Source: Planctomycetota bacterium
Lineage (GTDB): Bacteria > Planctomycetota > Planctomycetia > Pirellulales > Lacipirellulaceae
NCBI GenBank assembly: GCA_013152515.1
Contig: JAADGD010000228.1
Location: 673 to 37,310, forward strand
Direction of reading: 5' to 3'
DNA length: 36,638 nt
In this document: positions 18,453-27,785 of the stretch, in pieces
Position numbering within the stretch: the first letter of the stretch is position 1
Layout of the letters: each line of letters begins with the position of its first letter
Program-made: the position numbers and the translations under genes
The notes under the pieces: model-generated
The model's database searches: none
Told to the model about the DNA's origin: nothing
Seen by the model: the letters and a program-made list of their open reading frames with translations, nothing else

Positions 18453-21400
18453 CTATTTGTTTTTCTGCATTTGCTTTGCCACTTGCTCGACTTTGCGCAT
18501 GACGCGTAGTAAATTTTTCCCGAGGATTTTTTCGATGTCGGCCTCGCTGTAGCCGCGGTCGAGCAAGGCTTGGGTGATGAGTGGATAAGTGCTAACATCT
18601 TCCAACTGTTTGGGCAGCACCGACACGCCATCGTAGTCGGAGCCGATACCGACATGGTCGATGCCCGCGATCTTCACGATGTGATCAATATGGTCGATCA
18701 GATCGTGAATCGTGCCACGGGGCATCGGTCGCGTACTTCGCCATTTGGCGACCGCCGCGTCGATCGCTGCCTTGTCGTCACCAAGCAGCTTTTCTTGCTC
18801 GCGACGGTAGGCAAAGCTTTGCGTATAGATGTCTGCCGCCGCAGGCACGACAAATCCGGAGAAAAAATTGACCATCACCACGCCCTCATTCTTCGCGACG
18901 AGCTTCAGCACATCGTCGGGCACGTTCCGCGGATGATCGGCTACCGCCCGCGCAGACGAGTGCGAGAAAATGACCGGTGCTTGGGTGATTCGCAGCGCGT
19001 GCTTCATCGTGTCGGGCGAAACGTGCGACAAGTCGACCATCATGCCGAGTCGATTCATCTCGCGCACGACGTCTTCGCCGAAGGCCGTCAGCCCCCCGTT
19101 GCGAAACTCGTCGGTCGCCGAATCGGCCCAGTCGAGCGTGTCGGAATGCGTAAGCGTCATATACCGCGCGCCTAGCTTGTAGAGTTGCCCTAGCACGTTC
19201 AACGAGTTCTGAATGCAGTGTCCCCCTTCGACGCCGATCAGCGAAGCGATTTTTCCCGATTGGTGGATTCGCTTGATGTCGTCTACAGTCAGTGCCCGCT
19301 CAAAGGTTTCTGGATAACGGTCGATCATGGCGTGAACCATCTCGATTTGCTCCAATGTCGTAGTCAGCGCGCTGCCATCGTACGCCGTACTGGCAGGCAC
19401 CCAGACCGACCAAAACTGCGCGCCGACGCCACCCTTACGAAGGCGAGGAATATCGGTTTGCAGCTTTTTTTGCGACTGAGAAATGTCAAGCTTGTCGAAC
19501 GAGAGCGAGCCATTTTTTCGCAGTTCCCACGGCAAATCATTGTGCCCGTCGATCAGGAGGGCCGATTGATGAATTTTTCTCGCAGCATCTGTCAGCACGA
19601 CCGGTGGTCTTTCGGTGCTTTTCTTGCCGAGTTGCTGCCATGCCCAGCGAAATAAATTTCGTGTGTCAGCGTACCGCGCGTCGGTCGAACTCGAACCAAG
19701 CACCACGACCAACAACGACTTATCGCCACGCGTGCCATACGAAACGAGACACGACCCAGCCGCACTCGTCGTGCCCGTCTTTACGCCGCCGTAGCCTTCG
19801 GTGCGTAGCAGTCGGTTCGTGTTTTTCCAAACAAGGTTCCGCTTGTATCCTTCCGGCCCTTCGACCGTGCAGCCATGCTCGACGGTGCCGACGATCTTAC
19901 GAAACAAAGGTTGCCGCATCGCTAGGGTCGAAAGCGTGAGCAAATCGCGCGGGCTGGTCTTGTGTTTGGGCGAAGTGAGACCGTTGGGATTCTCAAAGCT
20001 CGACTTGTCCATGCCTAGTCTTTGTGCGGTTTGATTCATCGCGTCGATGAACTGGTCGTAAAAATCTCCCTCGTCGGCATTTCCACCCGCAGCCAACCGC
20101 TCGCCAAAATGCTCGGCCAGCGCAACCGACGCATCGTTGCCCGAGGGTAGCAGCAGACCGTAAAGTAACTCGCCAACCGAGACTTTTTCGCCAACACGAA
20201 CACCGGCGGTTGAGCCGATCGTGTCGTCGGCTCGCTGCGAAAAGGTTACGATTTCTTCCAACACCGCCGTGTCTTTTTCGGCCAAGGTTGTGACAAGAAA
20301 CGCGGTCATGATTTTCGTGGTGCTGGCCATGTCGCGCGCTTCGTTTTCGTGAAACCCCCACAGCAGTTTTCCTGTTTGCCCGTCGCCGATCGCCCAAGCT
20401 TTGCAGGTGACAAAAGGCGTACCTGTCAGGGGGTCGGCGGGTCGTTTTGCGATTTTTCTGGCATTGATGACCGACGGGGCGGGCTGGTTCGGGTCTTTGG
20501 TCAAAAGAGGCCCTAGCGCTTCCCAGGTTTTGGCGTCGACTTGGCCTGAGTCGGGTAATTGGTTGGCACGCTGAAATGCTTGGACGGCACGTTCAGTGTT
20601 CGGGCCAAAATCGCCATCGACGCCGATGTCGACAGAAGGTTTTGTGCGCGCATTGAGCGTTCGTTGCAGCGCTTCGACCAAGTGCCCGCTAGAGCCAATC
20701 GCCAAGGGTTGAGGCTTACTGAGATCGCTGAAAGCCTTCGCAGGATTAAAATAATCGTACGCCGCGCGGGCGATCTTGCCGCCGAGGACTTGAGCCGCGT
20801 TGTCGCTCGACCAGCTTCGGTCTTCGTTCTCAGCGGTCAAAACACAAACGACGATCGGACCGCTGGGACTGTCGATGATGCCGGCGTCGGCGCGCACTGC
20901 CGAAACCGACCCCGATTTGTGCGCGAACTTGGTGTTTGGCGGCAGATCGCGGGCACACATGTTTTTGCTCTCGCACTCGTACAGATGGGCGAGCATTTGT
21001 TGACTGGCTGCCTTGCTAACCAGCTTGCCAGCGTGCAGCTTTGTGAACAGCCGTAGCATGTCTGCGGCAGACGTACTTCCTAGGCCGAATTGCTTGCTAC
21101 GTTCAGGGAAAATTGAAGTGTCGCGTCGGAAAACCTGGGAGTGAAGTTTTGTGGCAGGGCAGTCCAAACTTTCCATTCGTTGGGCTGTGGCGGGTAGACC
21201 CACTTGGTCGATGACGAGGTTGGTGGCGGTGTTGTCAGAATAGACAATCATCAAGTGCATCGCATCGTTGAGAGAGAGCGTCGCCCCCGGCGAAAAATGC
21301 GGCGTGAGAATGCCCGATCCGGGAACTTTGTCCTCGTCGCGAAGCGTGATTTTCTGCTCCAGGTCGAGATTGCCCGCTTCGATCGCCTGATAGGTGGCGA

Positions 21401-21701
21401 TCATCAGTGGGAATTTGATCAAGCTGGCGGTCGGCATCGGCTCTTCGGCCCGATGTGTGAACGACTCGCCACTCGGCAGGTGAACGATCGCAACGCCGAC
21501 TTTTCCATCATGCGCGTCAATCAACGGCTGAACCTGCTTAGTCAAGTCGCTAGCGGCGTAGCAAGGAGATGTGCTGACCAGTAGACAGGTTGCGAGCAAG
21601 AAAAGCTTTCGGCAATTGTTGCAAAAGTACCGCCGATGGACACCGAGGAACGCAGATAGAACTAGAAGGAAATGGGAATATCTGCGTTTATCGGCGTCCA
21701 T
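18453..21701 (-). CDS. Multidomain peptidoglycan hydrolase: class A beta-lactamase-like serine hydrolase + PG_binding_1 + S11 D-Ala-D-Ala carboxypeptidase + M19 membrane dipeptidase
   Basis: Beta-lactamase-like: TASLIKFPLM (SxxK), YSDNTATN (SDN), HKSGS. PG-binding: GSSGHLVEALQRTLNA...GVDGDFGPNTERAVQAFQRANQLPDSGQVDAKTWEAL. S11: MASTTKIMTAFL (SxxK), PSGNDASVALAEHF (SxN), GVKTGTTSAAGSCLVSY (KTG). M19: LIDGHNDLPWELR, IGVEGGHCIQNSL, MVDLSHVSPDTM, PVIFSHSSARAV, HVGIGSDYDGV. Exact start codon uncertain. Confidence 0.93.
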   Translation of the reverse strand: MDADKRRYSHFLLVLSAFLGVHRRYFCNNCRKLFLLATCLLVSTSPCYAASDLTKQVQPLIDAHDGKVGVAIVHLPSGESFTHRAEEPMPTASLIKFPLMIATYQAIEAGNLDLEQKITLRDEDKVPGSGILTPHFSPGATLSLNDAMHLMIVYSDNTATNLVIDQVGLPATAQRMESLDCPATKLHSQVFRRDTSIFPERSKQFGLGSTSAADMLRLFTKLHAGKLVSKAASQQMLAHLYECESKNMCARDLPPNTKFAHKSGSVSAVRADAGIIDSPSGPIVVCVLTAENEDRSWSSDNAAQVLGGKIARAAYDYFNPAKAFSDLSKPQPLAIGSSGHLVEALQRTLNARTKPSVDIGVDGDFGPNTERAVQAFQRANQLPDSGQVDAKTWEALGPLLTKDPNQPAPSVINARKIAKRPADPLTGTPFVTCKAWAIGDGQTGKLLWGFHENEARDMASTTKIMTAFLVTTLAEKDTAVLEEIVTFSQRADDTIGSTAGVRVGEKVSVGELLYGLLLPSGNDASVALAEHFGERLAAGGNADEGDFYDQFIDAMNQTAQRLGMDKSSFENPNGLTSPKHKTSPRDLLTLSTLAMRQPLFRKIVGTVEHGCTVEGPEGYKRNLVWKNTNRLLRTEGYGGVKTGTTSAAGSCLVSYGTRGDKSLLVVVLGSSSTDARYADTRNLFRWAWQQLGKKSTERPPVVLTDAARKIHQSALLIDGHNDLPWELRKNGSLSFDKLDISQSQKKLQTDIPRLRKGGVGAQFWSVWVPASTAYDGSALTTTLEQIEMVHAMIDRYPETFERALTVDDIKRIHQSGKIASLIGVEGGHCIQNSLNVLGQLYKLGARYMTLTHSDTLDWADSATDEFRNGGLTAFGEDVVREMNRLGMMVDLSHVSPDTMKHALRITQAPVIFSHSSARAVADHPRNVPDDVLKLVAKNEGVVMVNFFSGFVVPAAADIYTQSFAYRREQEKLLGDDKAAIDAAVAKWRSTRPMPRGTIHDLIDHIDHIVKIAGIDHVGIGSDYDGVSVLPKQLEDVSTYPLITQALLDRGYSEADIEKILGKNLLRVMRKVEQVAKQMQKNK

Positions 21702-21702
21702 T
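21635..21702. repeat. Inverted repeat (family 2, element B) overlapping the 5' end of the multidomain hydrolase ORF
   Basis: Arms gatggacaccgaggaacgcagata (21635-21658) and tatctgcgtttatcggcgtccatt (21679-21702), complementary with few mismatches. Confidence 0.88.
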
Positions 21703-21735
21703 GATGATTCACCTTTTTGTCATGCGTTATTCGTT

Positions 21736-22770
21736 TTACGGGGCAATCAACTCGACGCCGCTGCCGTTGCCCTTCGGGTAGCGACAAACACCGCGTTCGA
21801 CAATCGCGCCGGTGGCAATGTCCTGGGCCAGCAAAGCAGCGCCGTCCATGTCGACATAGTCGAGCAGCGGCAGCAACTGGGCAATCGCCGAGATGCCGAC
21901 GGTCGACTCGGTCATGCAGCCGACCATCACTTTGAGGCCCAGCTCTCGCGCGACATCGATCATCCGACGCGCTGGCGTCAGCCCGCCGCATTTGACGAGC
22001 TTGATGTTCACGCCGTGAAAATGGCCGTGACAGGCGGCTACATCAGATTCTTGGATACAGCTTTCGTCGGCAATGATCGGCAAGGCCGAGTGGGCCAATA
22101 CTTTTTTGTGCCCATCCCAATCGTCCGCCCTCAGCGGTTGCTCAAGGAATTCGACGTTTAGCGACTTTAGCTCTTTGGAATTGCGAATCGTCTCGTCCAC
22201 GCCCCAGCCGCAATTCGCGTCGACGCGAAAGACTGCCGAAGTATGTTTTCGCAGTTCGCGGATAATCTCCAAATCGTTGGACGTGCCAAGCTTGATCTTG
22301 TAAATGGGCCAGTCGGGTACTTCGTTTAGTTTCGATACCATCACCTCGACCGTATCGATGCCGATCGTAAAGTTCGACACCGGCGTTTTTGAATTGTCTA
22401 AGCCCCACAACTGATAGACCGGCGCACCTTGCTGCTTGCCCCACAGATCGTAAGCCGCTTGGTCGAGTGCGCACAGCGCAAAGGGACAATCGCGTAACGG
22501 GCCGCTCACTTCGGCCCAAAGCTGCTCGGGATTGAGCGGATGCTGACCTTCGACGATGTCACGCACCGACTCCAAGGCGAGCTGCATCTTCTCGAGCGTC
22601 ATACCGTAGTACGAGTTGGTCGTCGCCTCGCCGTAGCCAGAATGCTGCCCGTCGTGAAGTTCGACGATCAGCGTCGGCTGCACATCGGTCGATTCGCGAG
22701 AAATCGTAAACGTGTGCCGCAGCGGAAGATCAAAAGTATGCGTCGACAGTTTCAATTGAGAGATCGCCAT
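21736..22770 (-). CDS. Enolase-superfamily dipeptide epimerase (L-Ala-D/L-Glu epimerase-like, or DgcA-type N-acyl-D-Glu racemase)
   Basis: TLIVELHDGQHSGYGEATTNSYYG; IYKIKLGT; FRVDANCGWGVDETI; VEFLEQPLRADD; PIIADESCI; GVNIKLVKCGGLTPARRMI; MVGCMTESTVGISAIAQL...DMDGAALL. ATG at 22770 shares its A with the upstream TGA stop. Confidence 0.92.
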   Translation of the reverse strand: MAISQLKLSTHTFDLPLRHTFTISRESTDVQPTLIVELHDGQHSGYGEATTNSYYGMTLEKMQLALESVRDIVEGQHPLNPEQLWAEVSGPLRDCPFALCALDQAAYDLWGKQQGAPVYQLWGLDNSKTPVSNFTIGIDTVEVMVSKLNEVPDWPIYKIKLGTSNDLEIIRELRKHTSAVFRVDANCGWGVDETIRNSKELKSLNVEFLEQPLRADDWDGHKKVLAHSALPIIADESCIQESDVAACHGHFHGVNIKLVKCGGLTPARRMIDVARELGLKVMVGCMTESTVGISAIAQLLPLLDYVDMDGAALLAQDIATGAIVERGVCRYPKGNGSGVELIAP

Positions 22771-23852
22771 CAAGAGGCCGCCAACTGCGGCAACATCGCT
22801 TGAACTGCCTGTACGAGTTCTTCAGGCCCGTGTCGAATCACGTCGCACACCGGCAGCCCTAACTCGCTGCGGATCTTTTCTCGCTCTGCTTCGGCTTCTT
22901 CTGCCGAAACATTGTGGCTATTCATCGCCACACCGATCACCTTGGACGGGCCCATCAGGTTGGCCATCGTTTCGTAGACCTCGATCAGCTTGGAAAGAGA
23001 GTGCAGCGGCACATGCTCCATGCCATTCACCTTCTTGCGTCCAACCTCGTAGCACATGATCATGCCGTGAGGCATACAGCCATGCAGCAAGCTGAGCGTG
23101 ACACCGGAATAGCGAGGATGTGCGAGACTCCCCTGCCCTTCGATCAAAAGGATGTCGTGGTGTTGATTCGCCAGGATGAGCTTTTCGACCGCCCCGCTCA
23201 CAAAATCGGCAACGACGCAGTCGATCGGTGCACCTTCGCCTTCGATCATGATGCCGGTCTGGCCTGTCGCGACAAATTTCGACTTGTGTCCTGCACGCTT
23301 CAAGGCATGGGCAATTTCCAACGACACCAACATTTTACCCAGGCTGCAGTCTTGCCCAACGGTGTGGATTCGCAGACACTCTTCGCGGATATTTAGCCGG
23401 TCGGCCACGTCGCGTTCATTGTTTTTGCGAACATCAATCAGACGGACGCCTTTCGCCTGCGCCGCTTTGCAAAAATCGGCGTCATGGGAAAGAAAGTCAT
23501 GCAGGCCCGACACAATATCCATGCCTCGATCGATGGCCTCCAAAATAACGCTACGCCAAGCCTCTGGCATTCGCCCCCCAGGAGGCGCGATGCCGAGCAT
23601 CAAAGCATTGGCTTCGGGCACCGCGTCGAGACTGGCCACGACCGGTATCTCGCCACCGGTACCGAGTAGCTGTTGGGCCGTTTTCCCCACCTGCGTGGTG
23701 TCGAGCAAGGCGAGGACATCTTCGGGCTTGTAGCGAATCACCGAGGCAGCCGTCTTGGCGGTGATCGGTTCGCTATGACCTTCGGTTAAAATGATCAAGC
23801 GACGTTCGCCTAGTTTCTTCTCGGCAGATTGGTTCCGTGATTTGTCAGTCAT
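22770..23852 (-). CDS. DUF1611 family protein (P-loop/Rossmann; DgcN-like)
   Basis: ALMLGIAPPGGRMPEAWRSVILEAIDRGMDIVSGLHDFLSHD; RLIDVRKNN; RIHTVGQDCSLGKMLVSLEIAHALKRAGHKSKFVATGQTGIMIEGEGAPIDCVVADFVSGAVEKLIL; LLIEGQGSLAHPRYSGVTLSLLHGCMPHGMIMCYEVGR; these are characteristic of DUF1611. Confidence 0.92.
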   Translation of the reverse strand: MTDKSRNQSAEKKLGERRLIILTEGHSEPITAKTAASVIRYKPEDVLALLDTTQVGKTAQQLLGTGGEIPVVASLDAVPEANALMLGIAPPGGRMPEAWRSVILEAIDRGMDIVSGLHDFLSHDADFCKAAQAKGVRLIDVRKNNERDVADRLNIREECLRIHTVGQDCSLGKMLVSLEIAHALKRAGHKSKFVATGQTGIMIEGEGAPIDCVVADFVSGAVEKLILANQHHDILLIEGQGSLAHPRYSGVTLSLLHGCMPHGMIMCYEVGRKKVNGMEHVPLHSLSKLIEVYETMANLMGPSKVIGVAMNSHNVSAEEAEAEREKIRSELGLPVCDVIRHGPEELVQAVQAMLPQLAAS

Positions 23853-24120
23853 TCAACTACTTAGTCGGGGTTAGATGGTGCGTGAGGCGATACCGGAACG
23901 CCTTTCGCACCAGTTGAACTGGTTGCTTGTTTCTCTCTATTGAAGTGTAATGAGAACAGGCTGAGGGGAAAAGAGTTCGGAAGAAATAAACGAGAGAGAT
24001 TCACGATATCGTTGCTCAACTTCTATGATATCCGCTAGGAGTCACTCAATGGGAATCCTTTTAACGGGAAGTGAACCGAATACTTCGCGATTTCGCGCAA
24101 GGCCCTATTGCGATCGCGCA

Positions 24121-25692
24121 TCAAGCTCCTGCTGTTGCACCAGAGAACAAGAGCTTGGCCAACGCACGTTGCGAGGCGGGCACGTCGCTGAACGTGCAAA
24201 GTTTTTCTTTGGCACCGTCGTATTTTTGCAAAGCCTCGGGAGTGCCTAACGATGCCAGCACGCACGGTTGCTGTCGAGTGAGTTGCTCGACGAAGGTGTG
24301 TTGCTCGGGTAACAATCCAAAAGCGTGCCAAGCGGCCGGTTTGACGATGATTGCCACGAGCACTTGCTCGGTATTCGCAGCGTGCGAAAGCACTCGCTCG
24401 AAATCTTCTGGCTGACTGCGCGGGCCGAGTTCGTGATACTCGCTGTTCGGCACGATTGCTTTCAGCGCGGCGCCGAGTGGTTGTTGCGGTGGATCGAGGT
24501 GCGATTCATAGGGGCGCACCAGAATAGCGCACACTTTTTGCTTCGGATCAAACGGTAATCGTTTGCCCTCGCCGGCGAGAGTCCGTATCGATTCCGTGGC
24601 GACTTTGTTGGCCAATGCGTCCGTCTTTTCTGCCAGCGAAGTATCCTCGGCAGGCCCTTCGTTTTCAAACATCAACCGTTTCAGACGCCAGAGCCTCGCA
24701 AAAGCTTCTTCAACACGTCCTTCCGGTAGCTCGCCAGCATTTACGGCTGCTTCGAGCGCGTCGAGTGTCGTTTGCGGCTTAGCAACATCGAGCAAAATAT
24801 CGACTCCCGCTAGCAGCGTCGCGACCGCCAGCTCTCCTTCACTGGCGCATTGCGATTTCACGCCCTCCATCAGCAAACTATCGCTGACAACGGCTCCTTC
24901 AAAGCCCATTTGCTTGCGGAGCAACTCGATAAGTATCGGTTGCGAAAGTGTTGCCGGTGTGCCAGTGTCGTCCCAGGCTGGATAACAAACGTGCGCACTC
25001 ATGATCAGCGGCACGCCGGCCGCGATTGCTGCACGAAACGGGACCAGCTCGCATTGGTCCATCGTTTTGCGATCCGCGACGACTGTCGGCACAGCATGGT
25101 GTGAGTCTTCGTGCGTATTGCCGTGGCCTGGATAATGTTTTGCCGTACTCAGCAAACCGCCCGCCTGGCAGCCACGAATAAAGGCACTGACCAGCTGCGC
25201 GACGCGCTCAGGATTGTCGCCAAAGGCGCGCGTCGCGATGATTGGATTGCGCGGATCGACATTCACATCTGCCACCGGTGCGAACGCAATATGCAGACCA
25301 CTGTCGCGTGCATCGAGCGCGGTAAGCCGGGCAAATTCTTCAACGGTTTTTTCTGCGTCGTCCCCCAACGCCTCGAATGCCATCGCGTGCGGAAACAATC
25401 CAGGCCCATGCAGTTGCTGGCCGACACCGCGCTCGATGTCGGAGGCGACCAAAAGTGGTAGTTTGGAAATCGATTGCAGGCGAGCCAATGTCTCTGGGGT
25501 TTGGTCGCGCTGGCCGTTGAACACAATCAGGCCGCCAACGGGGCAATCGGGCAACAATTCGGCAATGCGCTCGGCATCTTGCTCAACAGTGCGCACCGGC
25601 GGCAGGTTCGAGCCGATACGCACAACAATTAACTGCGCGAGCTTTTCTCGCAACGTGGACGGAGGAGATAATTTAGTGGCAGGCTGGTTCAC
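24121..25692 (-). CDS. nagZ: Beta-N-acetylhexosaminidase NagZ (GH3), two-domain type
   Basis: GHxxTxxDSH-type catalytic loop KHYPGHGNTHEDSHHAVPTV; MSAHVCYPAWDDTGTPATLSQPIL; VVSDSLLMEGVKSQ (nucleophile Asp); C-terminal GH3_C-like domain; no evident signal peptide. Confidence 0.95.
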   Translation of the reverse strand: MNQPATKLSPPSTLREKLAQLIVVRIGSNLPPVRTVEQDAERIAELLPDCPVGGLIVFNGQRDQTPETLARLQSISKLPLLVASDIERGVGQQLHGPGLFPHAMAFEALGDDAEKTVEEFARLTALDARDSGLHIAFAPVADVNVDPRNPIIATRAFGDNPERVAQLVSAFIRGCQAGGLLSTAKHYPGHGNTHEDSHHAVPTVVADRKTMDQCELVPFRAAIAAGVPLIMSAHVCYPAWDDTGTPATLSQPILIELLRKQMGFEGAVVSDSLLMEGVKSQCASEGELAVATLLAGVDILLDVAKPQTTLDALEAAVNAGELPEGRVEEAFARLWRLKRLMFENEGPAEDTSLAEKTDALANKVATESIRTLAGEGKRLPFDPKQKVCAILVRPYESHLDPPQQPLGAALKAIVPNSEYHELGPRSQPEDFERVLSHAANTEQVLVAIIVKPAAWHAFGLLPEQHTFVEQLTRQQPCVLASLGTPEALQKYDGAKEKLCTFSDVPASQRALAKLLFSGATAGA

Positions 25693-25742
25693 TGGGCGTC
25701 TTCCGTTGTGTCAAAGTGACCGTTCATGGGTAGGCAAAAAAG

Positions 25743-25824
25743 GAAACGCTAATATCCGCTAATCAACACTAATCAAAACAAACATATCCAAACATTAGCG
25801 TTTATCAGCGTGCATTAGCGGTTC
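25743..25824. repeat. Intergenic inverted repeat with ~10-nt periodicity (family 2, element C) between ampG-like and nagZ genes
   Basis: gaaacgctaatatccgctaatcaacactaatc (25743-25774) versus cattagcgtttatcagcgtgcattagcggttc (25793-25824); imperfect complementarity. Confidence 0.82.
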
Positions 25825-25847
25825 ACTTTCTCAGGACTTGCGAACAG

Positions 25848-27722
25848 TCACGTTTCAGGTTCGTCCGTTTTCTTGCCAAATTCGGCGTCGAGTGGAATCA
25901 GCCAGCAGACGAAAAAGCTGGGAATCGTCGCTAGCATGACCCAGAGGAAAAAATGTTGATAGCCGATCAGTTCTTGCAACCAGCCGCTCATCATGCCGGG
26001 TATCATCATCCCTAATGCCATGAAGCCCGTGCAAATTGCGTAGTGGGCCGTCTGGTGTTCGCCCTGGGCGATGTAAAGCATGTACAGCATGTAGGCAGTA
26101 AAGCCGAAGCCGTAGCCAAACTGCTCGATCCCGACGGCTAGGTTCACCGCCCAATAGCTCTCCGGCTGCACTTGTGACAAAAAGACGTACACCGCATTCG
26201 GCAAGTTGATCGCGATGACCATCCACCCCAACCAGAATTTTAGGCCACGCTTCGCCGCGACTAGTCCGCCGAGAATGCCACCGAGGGTGAGCATTACGAT
26301 CCCGATAGTGCCATAGACAAAACCAACCTCAGTCGTGGTTAGGCTAAGTCCTCCATATTGACGACTGTCCAATAGAAAAGGTGCAGCCATTTTTGCGAGC
26401 TGTGCTTCTGAAAAGCGGTAGATTAACAAAAACGCCAGCACTGTCAGAATACGTGGTTTGCGAAAGAAGCTTGCGAAGGTGGCGAGGAACTCTTGGAAAA
26501 CCTGAACAAACCCTTGGTTTTGCATTTCACTGGCCGCGTCTGACTGCTCGGGTCTTGGCAAGGCAAAGGCATGATACGCCCCAAAAACGAGGAACAATCC
26601 GGCCAGCAGATAACACACGGTCACCCATGCGAGACGCGAATTCCCCGAGCGTGCCGAGAACACGGTCGTCACTTCTTGAGTCAGCTTCCGATCGAGCTGC
26701 ACAAGCACCGCCATCGGAAAGTCGCAATTGTTTTCGGTAATCGTAAAGCGATCTCCTTCGAGTAGGCGAATGTCATTGCTGCCAGAGGTTTTTTGAAGAT
26801 TGACGACGACTTCGGTGTCGGCTGCGACCGACTGGCTTATTCCTAGATAAAAAACGCCAACGTTTCCAGTTAGATTATCGACAGCCGCCGGTGGCTCGCT
26901 TGGCCCGAAACGTGTTCTTATTGAGTTCTCCAGCGATGTTAGCCAAGCAGCTTTTTCGTTTTTTTCGGCAGTCTTGGCCGTTGCTTCTTCTCCGTAGAAG
27001 TTGTGGGATATGTTCCATTCTCGCACTTTGGCGAGTAGTGTTTGAACCTCGTCAGCATCGCGCGGCTGAACACCAATCTGCAAGGTGACGGGATGTGCCA
27101 GCAATTCCATGCTGCTGCTGCCTTCGATCTCGACTTCCTTCGGGAGAAACTGAGCAACCGAAGTGATGTCAGGTGCTGCTTGCACGCGAAGTTCAAGATC
27201 AGCAAGGCCGGTCTGACTTTCCAGCAAGCCAGCCACCATCACCAACACTCCTTGGCCAACAATCATGGCGAGTCGGTAAAAAGTGCTTCGTATGCCCACG
27301 AACCAAGCCTGATCATGCGAAGACATCGCGATCATGTAAAAGCCATCGGCGGCAATGTCGTGGGTCGCGGAGCTAAAGGCGAGCAGCCAAAGAAACATGA
27401 GCGTGTACTGCAAAAAGCCGCTCGTAGGGATCGTCAGCGCTACGCCCGCCAAGCCTGCGCCGATGAGCAATTGCATCGCAACGATCCACCAACGCTTGCT
27501 GCGCAGAACATCAACCAGGGGGCTCCAAAAGGGTTTGATCACCCACGGCAGATAGAGCCAGCTCGTGTAGAGGGCGATTTTCGTGTTCGAGACGCCGAGG
27601 TTTTTGTACATGATCACCGAGACGATCATCACCATCACATACGGCAGCCCCTCTGCAAAATAGAGCGAGGGGATCCAAGTCCAATGATTTCGCGAAGGTT
27701 TAGGTGATTCTGTGCTTGGCAT
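25848..27722 (-). CDS. AmpG-like MFS muropeptide permease with large soluble insertion
   Basis: WIPSLYFAEGLPYVMVMIVSVIMYKNLGVSNTKIALYTSWLYLPWVIKPFWSPLVD is the AmpG-like MFS signature; multiple TM segments; about 190-residue hydrophilic insert after the fifth TM. ORF is open to 27761; Met at 27722 (MPSTESPKPSRNHW) preferred. Confidence 0.88.
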   Translation of the reverse strand: MPSTESPKPSRNHWTWIPSLYFAEGLPYVMVMIVSVIMYKNLGVSNTKIALYTSWLYLPWVIKPFWSPLVDVLRSKRWWIVAMQLLIGAGLAGVALTIPTSGFLQYTLMFLWLLAFSSATHDIAADGFYMIAMSSHDQAWFVGIRSTFYRLAMIVGQGVLVMVAGLLESQTGLADLELRVQAAPDITSVAQFLPKEVEIEGSSSMELLAHPVTLQIGVQPRDADEVQTLLAKVREWNISHNFYGEEATAKTAEKNEKAAWLTSLENSIRTRFGPSEPPAAVDNLTGNVGVFYLGISQSVAADTEVVVNLQKTSGSNDIRLLEGDRFTITENNCDFPMAVLVQLDRKLTQEVTTVFSARSGNSRLAWVTVCYLLAGLFLVFGAYHAFALPRPEQSDAASEMQNQGFVQVFQEFLATFASFFRKPRILTVLAFLLIYRFSEAQLAKMAAPFLLDSRQYGGLSLTTTEVGFVYGTIGIVMLTLGGILGGLVAAKRGLKFWLGWMVIAINLPNAVYVFLSQVQPESYWAVNLAVGIEQFGYGFGFTAYMLYMLYIAQGEHQTAHYAICTGFMALGMMIPGMMSGWLQELIGYQHFFLWVMLATIPSFFVCWLIPLDAEFGKKTDEPET

Positions 27723-27785
27723 CGTGCTATGGTTGTAAATTATGATGGGCCGAAGAACCAAAAAGCGTGAGATTCGTCATCAAAC

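Noticed and set aside
18570-19175. 201-aa plus-strand ORF
   Set aside because: Antisense to the M19 dipeptidase module, which has complete family motifs.
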